NCBI GenBank assembly: GCA_041394985.1
Contig: JAWLBI010000001.1
Span: 3,906,001 to 3,970,000 of the forward strand
Length of the DNA stretch: 64,000 bases
Source: JAGLON01 sp041394985
Lineage (GTDB): Bacteria; Zixibacteria; MSB-5A5; GN15; JAAZOE01
Direction of reading: 5' to 3'
Shown: in pieces, positions 17,169 through 26,077 of the stretch
Layout: every line of letters begins with the position of its first letter
Position numbering within the stretch: position 1 is the first letter of the stretch
The notes under the pieces: model-generated
The model's input: only the letters and a program-made list of their open reading frames with translations
Told to the model about the DNA's origin: nothing
Database searches by the model: none
Translations under genes and position numbers: made by a program

Positions 17169-18211
17169 TGTACAAATCAATGATAGATGAATTGAAGAAG
17201 TGCCGGGAGTATGTCTCGCCCGAAGACATCACAATCGATCCTGCCAAAGACACGTTCGGCATCATGCTCCTGAACATGGGCGGGCCGGATGGTCTCGATG
17301 ATATCCAGCCATACCTGTATAATCTGTTCTGCGACCGGAATATCATTCAATTGCCGATGTCATTTCTCCTGCAGAAGCCGCTGGCCAAGCTCATTTCGTC
17401 GCGCCGGACTCCTGTTGTCCGCGAGCGGTATAAAATGATCGGCGGTGGATCGCCGCAATTGAAATGGACTCGCATTGAAGCTGATGGAATGATTGCCAAT
17501 TTGCGGGATATCTATCCGGGGGTAAAGGCATATATCGGCATGCGCTACACACCGCCATTCATGGAGGATGCGTTCGAGCAGGCGATCACGGACGGTTGTC
17601 GGCATATGCTGCTGTTGCCGCTCTATCCACATTACACGCTGGCAACGACCGGGACATCGTTTGAGGTTGCATCTCAATGGTTGCGGCGGCATCATCCGAA
17701 AATGTCAGTATCAATAATCCCGCACTGGTATGATCATCCCGGTTATATCGCGCTCTTGCGCGACAAAATTACCGGGGCGTTTGAGAAGGTCAAAGATAAG
17801 GAAACCGCACAACTTCTCTTCTCAGCTCATTCGCTGCCGGCCAAACTCATCGCACAGGGCGACCCGTACGAGAAACAGATTAATGAGACGGCGAAACTGG
17901 CCGGTGAAGGATACGATTATTTGTTGTCGTATCAATCGCAGACCGGTCCGGTCAAGTGGTTGGGGCCACCGACGCCGGATGTTATTCGAGATTTGGCGGC
18001 CAAAGGCAAAAAGGAAATCATCATCGTGCCGGTGAGTTTCGTATCCGATCACATCGAAACACTCCATGAGATCGATGTCGAGTTCAAGGAATATGCAGAC
18101 GAAGCGGGAATCGAAAACTTTATTCGCACCGAATCATTCAATGATGATCCGCGCTTCGGGAAATTGCTCGCGACGCTGGTGAAGGAACATTTCGGCGGAG
18201 AAAATCGATGA
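17168..18211 (+). CDS. hemH: Ferrochelatase
   Basis: This enzyme inserts Fe2+ into protoporphyrin IX to form protoheme. It has 347 residues, with the N-terminal LLNMGGP motif near residue 34. Conserved catalytic residues are His221 in FSAHSLP and Glu297 in SDHIETL, which match the metal-binding pair of bacterial ferrochelatases. A roughly 28-residue N-terminal extension precedes the usual family start; no internal ATG follows soon enough to make a better start. No C-terminal extension or extra Fe-S cysteines are seen. The start overlaps the hemN stop by one base and the end overlaps the next gene by ATGA, so the order of genes follows the order of reactions except that the oxidase comes last. 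Confidence 0.97.
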   Translation: MYKSMIDELKKCREYVSPEDITIDPAKDTFGIMLLNMGGPDGLDDIQPYLYNLFCDRNIIQLPMSFLLQKPLAKLISSRRTPVVRERYKMIGGGSPQLKWTRIEADGMIANLRDIYPGVKAYIGMRYTPPFMEDAFEQAITDGCRHMLLLPLYPHYTLATTGTSFEVASQWLRRHHPKMSVSIIPHWYDHPGYIALLRDKITGAFEKVKDKETAQLLFSAHSLPAKLIAQGDPYEKQINETAKLAGEGYDYLLSYQSQTGPVKWLGPPTPDVIRDLAAKGKKEIIIVPVSFVSDHIETLHEIDVEFKEYADEAGIENFIRTESFNDDPRFGKLLATLVKEHFGGENR

Positions 18212-19584
18212 AGCGCGTTGCCATCATAGGCGGCGGGATTTCCGGTCTGTCCGCCCTGCATTTTCTCAAACATCGCTTCGGTAACACGTGCGAAGCCGTA
18301 TTATTCGAAAAAGAACAGCGCCTCGGCGGGACAATCGGCACGGATAGAAAAGACGGCTTTGTCTCCGACTGGGGACCGAACGGATTCCTCGATAAAGTAC
18401 CGCTGACTCTACAACTTGTTGCGGAACTCGGTGCCGATGATTTACTTGATCCGGCAAATCCCAAAGCGGATAAACGGTTCATCTATAGAAACAATCGCCT
18501 GCATGAAATCGGCGCCTCACCGCAGAAATTTTTGGCTTCCCCCCTGTTGTCCATCGGCGGGCGAATTCGAGTCTGTTCAGAGCCTGTAATTAAACAGCGT
18601 AGAAGCGAGGATGATGAATCCGTTTTCGATTTTGCCGCTCGGAGAATCGGGCGAGAAGCCGCTGAGACACTCATTGTTCCCATGGTATCGGGAATCTATG
18701 GCGGCGACGCGAAAAAATTATCACTCAAGGCCTGCTTTCCCATCATGCGACAAATGGAGGATCAGTACGGCTCGCTGTTCAAGGCGATGATGGCCAAGAA
18801 GAAAGAACGCAAATCAAACGGCGGTCCGGCTGGTCCGGGCGGCAGGCTGACATCGTTTAAGACCGGATTGTATCAGATCATAGAGCGAATTGAAGAGAAA
18901 TACCGCGACAGCATCCGCACAGGAATAGAAGTAACGAGTATCGAAAAGGATGGCAGTCGATTTCGAATCGGTTTCAAGTTCAATGAGTCGGATATGTTCG
19001 ATGCGGTTATCTGCGCCACGCCATCATTTGCCGCATCTGATCTGATAAAACAACTCGATGCCAGACTTGCAGACACTTTGAGTTTAATTCCCTATGCCTC
19101 AATCTCGGTCGTTTGCCTCGGATTTCACCGCGATGATATCCGGCATCCGCTGGATGGATTCGGCTTTTTGATTCCGCGCACCGAAGGCGTGCGGATACTC
19201 GGCTCTATCTGGACTTCGTCGATTTTCTCAGGCCGATCACCTCAGGGGATGCTCCAGCTTCGAACAATGATCGGCGGCGCAACCGACCCTGAAGCAGTTC
19301 ATTTATCGGACAAGGAACTGGTTGCTATTACTCATGGTGAATTGACGAGAATACTCGGGATCTCAAAGGCGCCATCGTATGTGAACATATTCAAATGGCC
19401 GCAGGGTATTCCACAGTTTGTGATGGGACATCCCGACCGGGTGAAACAGATCGATAATTTCCAGCAGCAGTACCGCGGATTGTTTTTCACCGGTAATGCC
19501 TATGATGGCATCGGTCTCAATGACTGTGTCGTTCGCTCGGAAAAGGCTGTCACACAAATCAGCAACATTCTCGACCTGCATTAA
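18208..19584 (+). CDS. hemY: Protoporphyrinogen oxidase, HemY/HemG flavoprotein type
   Basis: This FAD enzyme oxidises protoporphyrinogen IX to protoporphyrin IX. The 458-residue protein begins with a Rossmann dinucleotide-binding motif (IIGGGISGLSAL, about residues 6-17) and has the GGTIGTD and DWGPNGF signatures of the amine-oxidase/PPO family. A C-terminal FTGNAYDGIGLNDCV segment closes the FAD site. HemY enzymes usually use molecular oxygen, which is an odd partner for the oxygen-independent HemN upstream; another electron acceptor is possible. It is coupled to hemH by an ATGA overlap and ends the operon just before a strong hairpin. Confidence 0.95.
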   Translation: MKRVAIIGGGISGLSALHFLKHRFGNTCEAVLFEKEQRLGGTIGTDRKDGFVSDWGPNGFLDKVPLTLQLVAELGADDLLDPANPKADKRFIYRNNRLHEIGASPQKFLASPLLSIGGRIRVCSEPVIKQRRSEDDESVFDFAARRIGREAAETLIVPMVSGIYGGDAKKLSLKACFPIMRQMEDQYGSLFKAMMAKKKERKSNGGPAGPGGRLTSFKTGLYQIIERIEEKYRDSIRTGIEVTSIEKDGSRFRIGFKFNESDMFDAVICATPSFAASDLIKQLDARLADTLSLIPYASISVVCLGFHRDDIRHPLDGFGFLIPRTEGVRILGSIWTSSIFSGRSPQGMLQLRTMIGGATDPEAVHLSDKELVAITHGELTRILGISKAPSYVNIFKWPQGIPQFVMGHPDRVKQIDNFQQQYRGLFFTGNAYDGIGLNDCVVRSEKAVTQISNILDLH

Positions 19585-19586
19585 AA

Positions 19587-19608
19587 AAGGCGGAGAGACC
19601 TCCGCCTT
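19587..19608. terminator. Bidirectional Rho-independent terminator between hemY and the decarboxylase operon
   Basis: A perfect 9-bp stem, AAGGCGGAG (19587-19595) with CTCCGCCTT (19600-19608) and a 4-nt loop, lies 2 nt after the hemY stop and 79 nt after the convergent decarboxylase beta-subunit stop. Read on the minus strand it is followed by a run of T, so it ends the decarboxylase operon well; on the plus strand the T-tract is weaker. Confidence 0.8.
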
Positions 19609-19687
19609 CTTCGTCTAAACAAAAAGCAAATAACATACAAGACCAACCGCATGCACAAAACACACGGTAATTTTCAGAAACATCGCT

Positions 19688-20812
19688 TTATCCAAATGCC
19701 GCCAGGAGAATCCCCGCACCGATTGCCGATCCGATAACACCGGCGACATTCGGCGCCATCGCATGCATAATCAGGAAATTGTTGGGATCTTCCTTTGCGC
19801 CGACCATCTGGCAAACGCGCGCCGAGTCGGGAACTGCCGACACGCCCGCCGCGCCGATAATCGGGTTTATCTTATCTTTGATGAAAATGTTCATCATCTT
19901 TGCGAAAATGACGCCTGCTGCCGTGGCAATACCGAAGGCCAGTGACCCGAGGATGAAAATCTTAATCGAGTCCGGTGTGATAAAGCGGCTGGCATCGGTC
20001 GATGCCCCGACGGTCAGGCCAAGCAGAATCGTGATCATATCGATGAAAGCCGTGCGAGCCGTGGCAGCCAATCTTTCGGTCACCAGGCTTTCCTTCAGCA
20101 GGTTTCCGAAGAAGAGAAATCCCAGCAGGTTCAATGCGCCCGGAGCGATAAACGCCGAAATAAGAAATGCGATAATCGGAAAGAGAATTCTCAACCGCTT
20201 TGAAACCGGCTTGGATGGTTTCATCCTGATGAGCCGCTCTTTTTTCGACGTCAACAGCTTGATGATCGGCGGTTGAATTACGGGAACCAGCGCCATATAC
20301 GAATAGGCGGAAACCGCAATAGCTCCGAGAAGATCCGGCGCCAGCTTGGATGATAAAAAGATGGCGGTCGGGCCGTCGGCGCCGCCGATAATTCCGATCG
20401 CGGAGGCTTCGTTGTAGTTAAAGCCGAGCATGATCGCGCCGATGAATGTCAGGAAAATTCCTGCCTGTGCGGCCGCTCCCAGTAAAATCAATCTCGGATT
20501 GGCCAGCATGCAGGAGAAATCGGTCATCGCTCCGATACCCAGGAAAATCAGCGGCGGGTACCACCCCTGGGTGACGCCGGTATACAGAATCGACAAAACG
20601 GAGCCTTCTTCATAAATGCCGATTTTCATTCCGGCGGCCAGCGGGATATTGCCGACTAAGATGCCGAACCCGATCGGGACCAGCAGGAGCGGCTCATAAT
20701 CTTTTGCAATCCCCAGGTACAGAAACACGCAGCCCACGATGAGCATGCTCAGATTTCCCCAGGTGAAATTATAGACCGCTCCGGAATGAAGAAAATTCAA
20801 CAATAATTCCAT
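19688..20812 (-). CDS. mmdB: Na+-translocating decarboxylase beta subunit (methylmalonyl-CoA decarboxylase type)
   Basis: This integral membrane subunit decarboxylates carboxybiotin and uses the energy to pump Na+ out of the cell. The 374-residue protein has about ten hydrophobic segments and the family signatures IIGGADGPTAIF (the Asp is essential for Na+ coupling in OadB homologues), GLTVGASTDA and SAVPDSARV, close to the usual 375-430 residues. Start: ATG with GGGGAG 6 nt upstream. It is the last gene of a four-gene minus-strand operon and lies 29 nt after the biotin carrier. Whether the complex acts on oxaloacetate, glutaconyl-CoA or methylmalonyl-CoA is decided by the carboxyltransferase, which here looks like the methylmalonyl-CoA type. 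Confidence 0.95.
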   Translation of the reverse strand: MELLLNFLHSGAVYNFTWGNLSMLIVGCVFLYLGIAKDYEPLLLVPIGFGILVGNIPLAAGMKIGIYEEGSVLSILYTGVTQGWYPPLIFLGIGAMTDFSCMLANPRLILLGAAAQAGIFLTFIGAIMLGFNYNEASAIGIIGGADGPTAIFLSSKLAPDLLGAIAVSAYSYMALVPVIQPPIIKLLTSKKERLIRMKPSKPVSKRLRILFPIIAFLISAFIAPGALNLLGFLFFGNLLKESLVTERLAATARTAFIDMITILLGLTVGASTDASRFITPDSIKIFILGSLAFGIATAAGVIFAKMMNIFIKDKINPIIGAAGVSAVPDSARVCQMVGAKEDPNNFLIMHAMAPNVAGVIGSAIGAGILLAAFG

Positions 20813-20841
20813 TGTATGCTCCCCAGTGTCATCGAATCGGC

Positions 20842-21231
20842 TTACGCCAGTTCGACCAACACTTGCCCTTCTCGCACCGAATCACCGACAGCTATCGGTA
20901 CATTTTTTACGGTGCCGTCGGTTGGGGCGGCAATGGACGTTTTCATTTTCATCGCTTCGATAACCAGAAGCACCTGGTCTTTCTTGACACCGTCTCCCGA
21001 TTTGCATTTGATCTCGACGATCGTACCGGCTATCGGGGAGGTCACTGATCCGCCGTTCCCGCTGGGAATCGAGGGACCGGACGACGGGCGCGGCAGCGGG
21101 GCTGCGCCATCGCCTTCCCGTTGTGAGCGATTGCGGCGCGGCTGCGGAGCCTGGGGAAATCCTTCGCCCGCATCGAGTACTTCGACATCGACTTCATATG
21201 CTACGCCGTGGACTGTTATTTTCAGTTTCAT
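20842..21231 (-). CDS. mmdC: Biotin carboxyl carrier subunit of the Na+-pumping decarboxylase
   Basis: The 129-residue protein has a short N-terminal strand region, a Pro/Arg/Ser/Gly-rich flexible linker (about 25-60), and a C-terminal biotinyl domain (about 62-129). The biotin-accepting lysine is K95 in the canonical EAMKM motif. It shuttles the carboxyl group from the carboxyltransferase to the membrane beta subunit. Linker and domain order match MmdC/GcdC gamma subunits. A ribosome site AGGAG lies 8 nt before the ATG. It sits between the OadG-type subunit and mmdB. Confidence 0.94.
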   Translation of the reverse strand: MKLKITVHGVAYEVDVEVLDAGEGFPQAPQPRRNRSQREGDGAAPLPRPSSGPSIPSGNGGSVTSPIAGTIVEIKCKSGDGVKKDQVLLVIEAMKMKTSIAAPTDGTVKNVPIAVGDSVREGQVLVELA

Positions 21232-21270
21232 TATCTATACTCCTGCCTAAAATCTATGTGATAAACGACC

Positions 21271-21627
21271 CTATCCCTTTTTCTCGCGGCCTTTTGCCAA
21301 TACATGCGAACCGTGCAGAACGGCGCGCCCCTGAACCGACCAGGTGCTTCTATGCGCATCGTCTCGAATCAGGCGTCGCACTTTCCGTATATAAAATCGT
21401 CCCTGCACGATAGTCGCCGTGGCGGCCGCGATCAGGATCAGTGTCGTCATATCGATATTCTGTTCTTTGGTCAGAGCCTCGTCTTCGGCATGCTTTTCAT
21501 GTTTTTGCCAACCGTCATCGGCCTTGCGTACCAGCCAAATGGCGGTACTGATCAGGGCCAGCGAGGCAAACACGATCGTGATACCGATTACTGCAAACTC
21601 TAAACTGAATCGTAGCGACTCAGACAT
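21271..21627 (-). CDS. mmdD: OadG-family small membrane subunit of the Na+-pumping decarboxylase
   Basis: The 118-residue protein has one N-terminal membrane helix (about 8-33, FAVIGITIVFASLALIST), a charged linker, and a second hydrophobic stretch (about 60-75) before the basic RRLIRDD..RSTWSVQGR tail typical of OadG/MmdD proteins. The family tethers the soluble carboxyltransferase and biotin carrier to the membrane pump. GAGGT is found 6 nt before the ATG. It lies 18 nt after mmdA. Small size and low conservation make the exact subunit name less certain than the family. Confidence 0.85.
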   Translation of the reverse strand: MSESLRFSLEFAVIGITIVFASLALISTAIWLVRKADDGWQKHEKHAEDEALTKEQNIDMTTLILIAAATATIVQGRFYIRKVRRLIRDDAHRSTWSVQGRAVLHGSHVLAKGREKKG

Positions 21628-21645
21628 GGTAATACCTCATCTATA

Positions 21646-23196
21646 TTAAAGCGGGATGAGCCCGTGTTTTTTCTGCGGTCGAGTTTCGCGCTTCGCTCTC
21701 AAGACTTCAAGACAGGCCGCCAAAAATGGTCGTGTATCGGCCGGTTCGATAATTTCATCGACCAGACCGCGCGCCGCGGCAAAGTATGGATTGGCGAACA
21801 TCTCTTTATATTCATCCAGTTTCGCCTTGCGCTCGGCATCGGGATCGGCCGCCTCAGTAATTTCCTTTCGATACAGCACATTCACTGCACCCTCGGCACC
21901 CATGACAGCGATTTCAGCCGTCGGCCAGGCGATGAGCGTATCCGCACCCATACTCTTGGCGCACATAGCCAGATAGGCGCCGCCGTATGCTTTTCGCACG
22001 ACAACCGTCAGTTTTGGAACAGTCGTGGCAGCGTAGGCGAACAGCATTTTCGCGCCATGCCGAATAATGCCGCCATATTCCTGCTGCACGCCGGGCATAA
22101 AGCCGGGGACGTCGACGAAGGTGATGATCGGAATATTGAAGGCATTGCAGAAGCGGATAAAGCGCGAGGCCTTATCGGAGGAGTCGATATCCAACACACC
22201 CGCCTTGTACATCGGCTGATTGGCGACGATCCCGACCGGATAACCGGTGAGCCGTCCGAAACCAACGATTATATTAGGCGCGAAGTGCTTCATGACTTCG
22301 AGGAAACCATCATCATCGAGTACACCTTCGATGACCTCGTGCATATCATACGGTTCGCTCGGATCATCGGGAACGATATGATTCATTGCTTCGTCAGGAA
22401 CGAGTTCGTCGTCGTGAAACTCCGGCATAAATGGCGGGTCCTCGGAGTTATTGCTTGGCAGATATGACAGGAGACGCTTGGTGATGGCGATAGCATCTTC
22501 ATCATCCTCGGCAATAAAATGCACGACGCCGGAATAATGGGCATGGCTTTCCACGCCGCCCAATTGCTCGGCCGTGATTTCCTCACCGGTGACTTGTTTG
22601 ATAACGAGCGGGCCGGTTATATATAACTGCCCCTCGTGACGCACCTGAATGATAAAGTCGGTCAGGGCCGGCGAATACGCCGCACCACCGGCGCATGGGC
22701 CGGCGATGATGCTGATCTGCGGCACGACCCCTGAGAGCAGCACATTGCGATAAAAGATACCGCCATAGCCGGAGAGGGAATCGACGCCTTCCTGAATTCG
22801 AGCGCCGCCGCTGTCATTGATCATAATGAGCGGATCGCCGGTTTTAAGGGCCGCATCCATCGCCTCCTGGATTTTGCGTCCGGTTGCCTCACCGACCGAA
22901 CCGCCGGCGACGGTAAAGTCCTGACTCACGACGTAAGCGGGACGATTATCGATGATACCGTGTCCGGTAACGACGCCTTCGCCGGGAAACTCCTTGTCCT
23001 GCAATCCAAAAGATGTGCAGCGATGCTTCATAAACAGCAGAGACTCGCGAAATGTATTTTCCTCGAAGAGCAAATCGATACGCTCGCGAGCCGTCAGTTT
23101 ACCCAGCTCGTGCTGCTTCTCGATTCGCTTTTCGCCACCTCCCTTAACAAGGGCGGCCCGTTTCTTTCGTAGTTGTTCTATCTTTGAATCAGCCAT
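21646..23196 (-). CDS. mmdA: Acyl-CoA carboxyltransferase, methylmalonyl-CoA decarboxylase alpha subunit
   Basis: This soluble subunit transfers the carboxyl of (S)-methylmalonyl-CoA to biotin, releasing propionyl-CoA. The 516 residues form two crotonase-like carboxyltransferase halves. The oxyanion-hole motifs are visible: DSGGARIQEG in the N-half, PCAGGAAYSPA following, and KAYGGAYLAM in the C-half. Length and motifs match MmdA and propionyl-CoA carboxylase beta chains. The operon partners (biotin carrier, OadG, OadB-type pump) and the absence of a biotin carboxylase gene favour decarboxylation with Na+ export rather than carboxylation. Start: ATG with GAGG about 5 nt upstream. It is the first gene of its operon; the 299 nt upstream hold no feature I can name with confidence. 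Confidence 0.94.
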   Translation of the reverse strand: MADSKIEQLRKKRAALVKGGGEKRIEKQHELGKLTARERIDLLFEENTFRESLLFMKHRCTSFGLQDKEFPGEGVVTGHGIIDNRPAYVVSQDFTVAGGSVGEATGRKIQEAMDAALKTGDPLIMINDSGGARIQEGVDSLSGYGGIFYRNVLLSGVVPQISIIAGPCAGGAAYSPALTDFIIQVRHEGQLYITGPLVIKQVTGEEITAEQLGGVESHAHYSGVVHFIAEDDEDAIAITKRLLSYLPSNNSEDPPFMPEFHDDELVPDEAMNHIVPDDPSEPYDMHEVIEGVLDDDGFLEVMKHFAPNIIVGFGRLTGYPVGIVANQPMYKAGVLDIDSSDKASRFIRFCNAFNIPIITFVDVPGFMPGVQQEYGGIIRHGAKMLFAYAATTVPKLTVVVRKAYGGAYLAMCAKSMGADTLIAWPTAEIAVMGAEGAVNVLYRKEITEAADPDAERKAKLDEYKEMFANPYFAAARGLVDEIIEPADTRPFLAACLEVLRAKRETRPQKKHGLIPL

Positions 23197-23487
23197 ATGA
23201 CCTCACTTAAAATCTGATTTTTGCGCTTGGCATGGTAGCAGGTTTCATTGAAAAATCAAGCCTTAAAACAGATTAAATGGAAATAAATCAGAGCCCCTGT
23301 TCCGGCACATTCGACTACTTCTCGTATCTTGTTAATATGCAAGAATATACGCATGCCCCCTGCGATTAATTAGGGACCTTTTTCGTCATTGTTTCGGCCC
23401 CGATTATTATATCGGCGAAAAAATAATCTTTATAATGTGGCGAGAAGGGCATTTTAGACGAGGGACAAGACACTCAGAGAATGAAGG

Positions 23488-23511
23488 GCCGCCTCTTAAC
23501 ACTGAGGCGGC
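23488..23511 (-). terminator. Hairpin overlapping the stop codon of the VCBS/dockerin gene
   Basis: GCCGCCTC (23488-23495) and GAGGCGGC (23504-23511) form an 8-bp GC-rich stem; the TAA stop at 23496-23498 lies in its loop. On the minus strand the following sequence is only moderately T-rich, so termination is possible but weaker than at the other sites here. The rest of the gap up to mmdA (to 23495) shows no other clear signal. Confidence 0.4.
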
Positions 23512-25883
23512 GGACCTTGTCTGAATATATACACAATGAGATATACTGCATCACCGATATTAATCGCCCCGTCGCCGTTCGTATCGCCAACCGCAAGCGG
23601 TTCCGGAGGAGGTCCCCCTTGAAAAATGTGATTGATCAGGAAAACAGCATCGCCGATGTTCACGCTGACGTCACCATTTGCGTCGCCACAGAGTGATTCG
23701 GTATATGCAATAAATTGATTTGGCGATACTGCGGTATCAATATCAATCATGCCCGAGGGCCACTCGATAATCAGAGAATCGATGGATATCGCATCACCGA
23801 GTCCGAAGTGCACATTGAGGCTGTTCTGACCGCAGTATGTCGTCTGCGCGGATATCTGCCTCAGTTGCCAGGTGGAATTGCCGTCGATTGTAGACAGAAT
23901 CCGTACCTTCGTACCAATTGCCGAGCGGTTGGAGTTCGTGCCGATGCATTGAATACTGATCCAACCATTGCCGTTGCCATTGTTGCGATAGAGAGCACCA
24001 TTCCCTGCTCCATAGTAGGTAGAATAAATGTCCAAATCACCATCGCGGTCATAATCGCCGCAGGTGATGCCCATCGAGTTATCCCTATCAGTCACGACTT
24101 CATTAACCGTCGCCAACACAAAAGCGCCGCCTCCGAGGTTTTCATAGTAGAGATTCCGGTTATTCGTCCCTCCAGTCACGACGTATAAATCGAGATCGCC
24201 ATCGTTATCGAAGTCTCCCCACGCAGCTCCATTGGAAACGCGCAGAGTATTGACAAATAGACTGTCAGTCACCGGCACTAATATGCCACCGCCTTGATTT
24301 TCATAGAGGAAATCTGGATAGGCTTCAATGCCGTCGGTGACGAACAGGTCAAAGTCGCCATCGTTATCATAATCACCCCAGACGCCGCCAAGGCTGTGCC
24401 GGGCATCGGTGACAACATGACCGGTGGCCGATGTGAATGTTTCGTCGCCATTGTTGAGATAACATTGATTGACGAGCGTTTCGAAGAAATTCGCATAGTG
24501 GACATCGGAGAAGCCATTTCCGTCGAAATCACACCAGGAGGCACAGTTCGAGCCGCCCTCGATAGTAACAATATCACCGCTCGTGATTTTCGCGAATCCT
24601 GTGTCGTCCTGTCGATAGAGGAAATTGCCGGCCATATGACTGGCGACGGAGAGGTCGAGAAGTCCGTCATTGTTAAAATCCACCCAGCTCGGTGAAATGG
24701 ACATACTCAATTCATTGACATGGATACCACTCGTTATGCGCGTGAATGTGCCGTCGCCGTCATTGGAATAGAGATAATTGACGGCGCCGGACGGCTCCTT
24801 GAACGAAGCGATAAAAACATCCACATCTCCGTCATTGTCATAATCCGCCCATGACCCGTTGATTTCATGATCGCCGAAATAGTTATCGACGAGTCCGTTA
24901 GAGGTCACCTCGGTAAATCCCGTGCCGCCATCATTATGGAAAATCTGGCAACTTCGACCCAATTGCGCACGGTATAAATCCAGCCATCCATCATTATCGA
25001 TATCGACCCAGGCGCATCCCCAGGCACTTTCGGAGCCGGCGGTTATGACCGGGTCATAGATGCGAGTAAATTGTCCGATAGTTAAATGGACGAAATCAAC
25101 CGTATGCGAGTTGTAATTCGGGACGGCCAGGATATCATGTTCCGAATTGAAGCAAATATCCGCGGGGCCATCATGACCGCTCGATACGACTACCGGTGGT
25201 TCGGAAAACGATGGTTCGAATCTAAAAATGGAATTGGTCGGCCACTCCGATACATACCAGTTTCCCTCGTCATCTTTGACTATACCATCCAGACCATAGA
25301 ATCCGGGATCAATGACCGTTGATACGGTTGAATCGGCCAGGCTCACCGCCTGAATCGGAACATGATTGGCCGATGAGACCAACAACAGTCGATTGTTGTC
25401 ACTGTCGTAAGCAATACCGTTCGGATAAGACAAGCCCGAACTGACAAATGTCGAGTATGAGTGGTCACTTATTTTTACTTTGTAAATCCAGTCTCGCTCC
25501 CAGTCGGTAATGTACAGATATCCGGCGCCATCGGTCGTGATATCATTGAGGAATTGCATTCCCGGAATGGCCAGTGTCCACGCGGTCCCGCCCGTCGCCA
25601 GTGCATGCATGGAAACACCATGATCGCCGACAACGAAAAAGGCGCCGCCGATAATCAGGATTCCCCGGCAACTGGTCGACGGCGTGATGAAGACAGACGT
25701 ATCCCCGGCATCCGTAATTTGAATGATATCGCCATTGCCGGTATTCGATATCAAGTACCGATTATAGGTGGCGTCATAAACGACGCTTTCCGGATTATTA
25801 AGGTAGTCTTGCGCCGATCCTGTCTGCGTCAATCCTGATATCAATAGTAGGCACACGTATAGAAGGCGAACTGTAAGCCGCAT
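23496..25883 (-). CDS. Secreted VCBS/ASPIC-type beta-propeller protein with C-terminal dockerin
   Basis: The ATG at 25881-25883 follows GGAGGT by 4 nt and opens directly on a signal peptide (MRLTVRLLYVCLLLISG), so I prefer it to the in-frame start 19 codons upstream. The 795-residue protein then has an NHL/SMP-30-like propeller (about 25-280, with phrases NPESVVYDATYNRYLIS and GIAYDSDNNRLLLVSS). A run of VCBS/FG-GAP repeats follows (DNDGDVDVFIA, DYDNDGDFDLFVTDG, DFDNDGDLDLYVVTGG), then an ASPIC/UnbV-type segment (about 635-720) and a two-unit dockerin (GDANGDVSVNIGDAVFLINHIF, GDTNGDGAINIGDAVYLIVY). Ca2+-binding DxDxDG loops dominate. The dockerin suggests attachment to a cohesin-like surface partner. 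No enzyme signature is seen. Confidence 0.85.
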   Translation of the reverse strand: MRLTVRLLYVCLLLISGLTQTGSAQDYLNNPESVVYDATYNRYLISNTGNGDIIQITDAGDTSVFITPSTSCRGILIIGGAFFVVGDHGVSMHALATGGTAWTLAIPGMQFLNDITTDGAGYLYITDWERDWIYKVKISDHSYSTFVSSGLSYPNGIAYDSDNNRLLLVSSANHVPIQAVSLADSTVSTVIDPGFYGLDGIVKDDEGNWYVSEWPTNSIFRFEPSFSEPPVVVSSGHDGPADICFNSEHDILAVPNYNSHTVDFVHLTIGQFTRIYDPVITAGSESAWGCAWVDIDNDGWLDLYRAQLGRSCQIFHNDGGTGFTEVTSNGLVDNYFGDHEINGSWADYDNDGDVDVFIASFKEPSGAVNYLYSNDGDGTFTRITSGIHVNELSMSISPSWVDFNNDGLLDLSVASHMAGNFLYRQDDTGFAKITSGDIVTIEGGSNCASWCDFDGNGFSDVHYANFFETLVNQCYLNNGDETFTSATGHVVTDARHSLGGVWGDYDNDGDFDLFVTDGIEAYPDFLYENQGGGILVPVTDSLFVNTLRVSNGAAWGDFDNDGDLDLYVVTGGTNNRNLYYENLGGGAFVLATVNEVVTDRDNSMGITCGDYDRDGDLDIYSTYYGAGNGALYRNNGNGNGWISIQCIGTNSNRSAIGTKVRILSTIDGNSTWQLRQISAQTTYCGQNSLNVHFGLGDAISIDSLIIEWPSGMIDIDTAVSPNQFIAYTESLCGDANGDVSVNIGDAVFLINHIFQGGPPPEPLAVGDTNGDGAINIGDAVYLIVYIFRQGPPPQC

Positions 25884-26077
25884 TTTTACCTCCATCCGCA
25901 TCGATATAGGTTTTTTCTGTAACAGACAGATCGAATACACAACGACGGTTCTCGGGGCCGCCTTGATATAATCGGTTCGACAGATTACGGGAAGGATTTG
26001 CCTGCTTCTTTTGCCTCAATCAGAAGACGCGGAGGCTCATGGATTGTGCAAATGAAAATGGACGGGAATATATTTTT

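Noticed and set aside
21664..22467. 267-codon plus-strand open frame inside mmdA
   Set aside because: Antisense to a highly conserved carboxyltransferase; no domain.
23197..23487. Possible riboswitch upstream of mmdA
   Set aside because: I looked for a cobalamin-type leader because of the methylmalonyl-CoA link but saw no conserved box or convincing fold.
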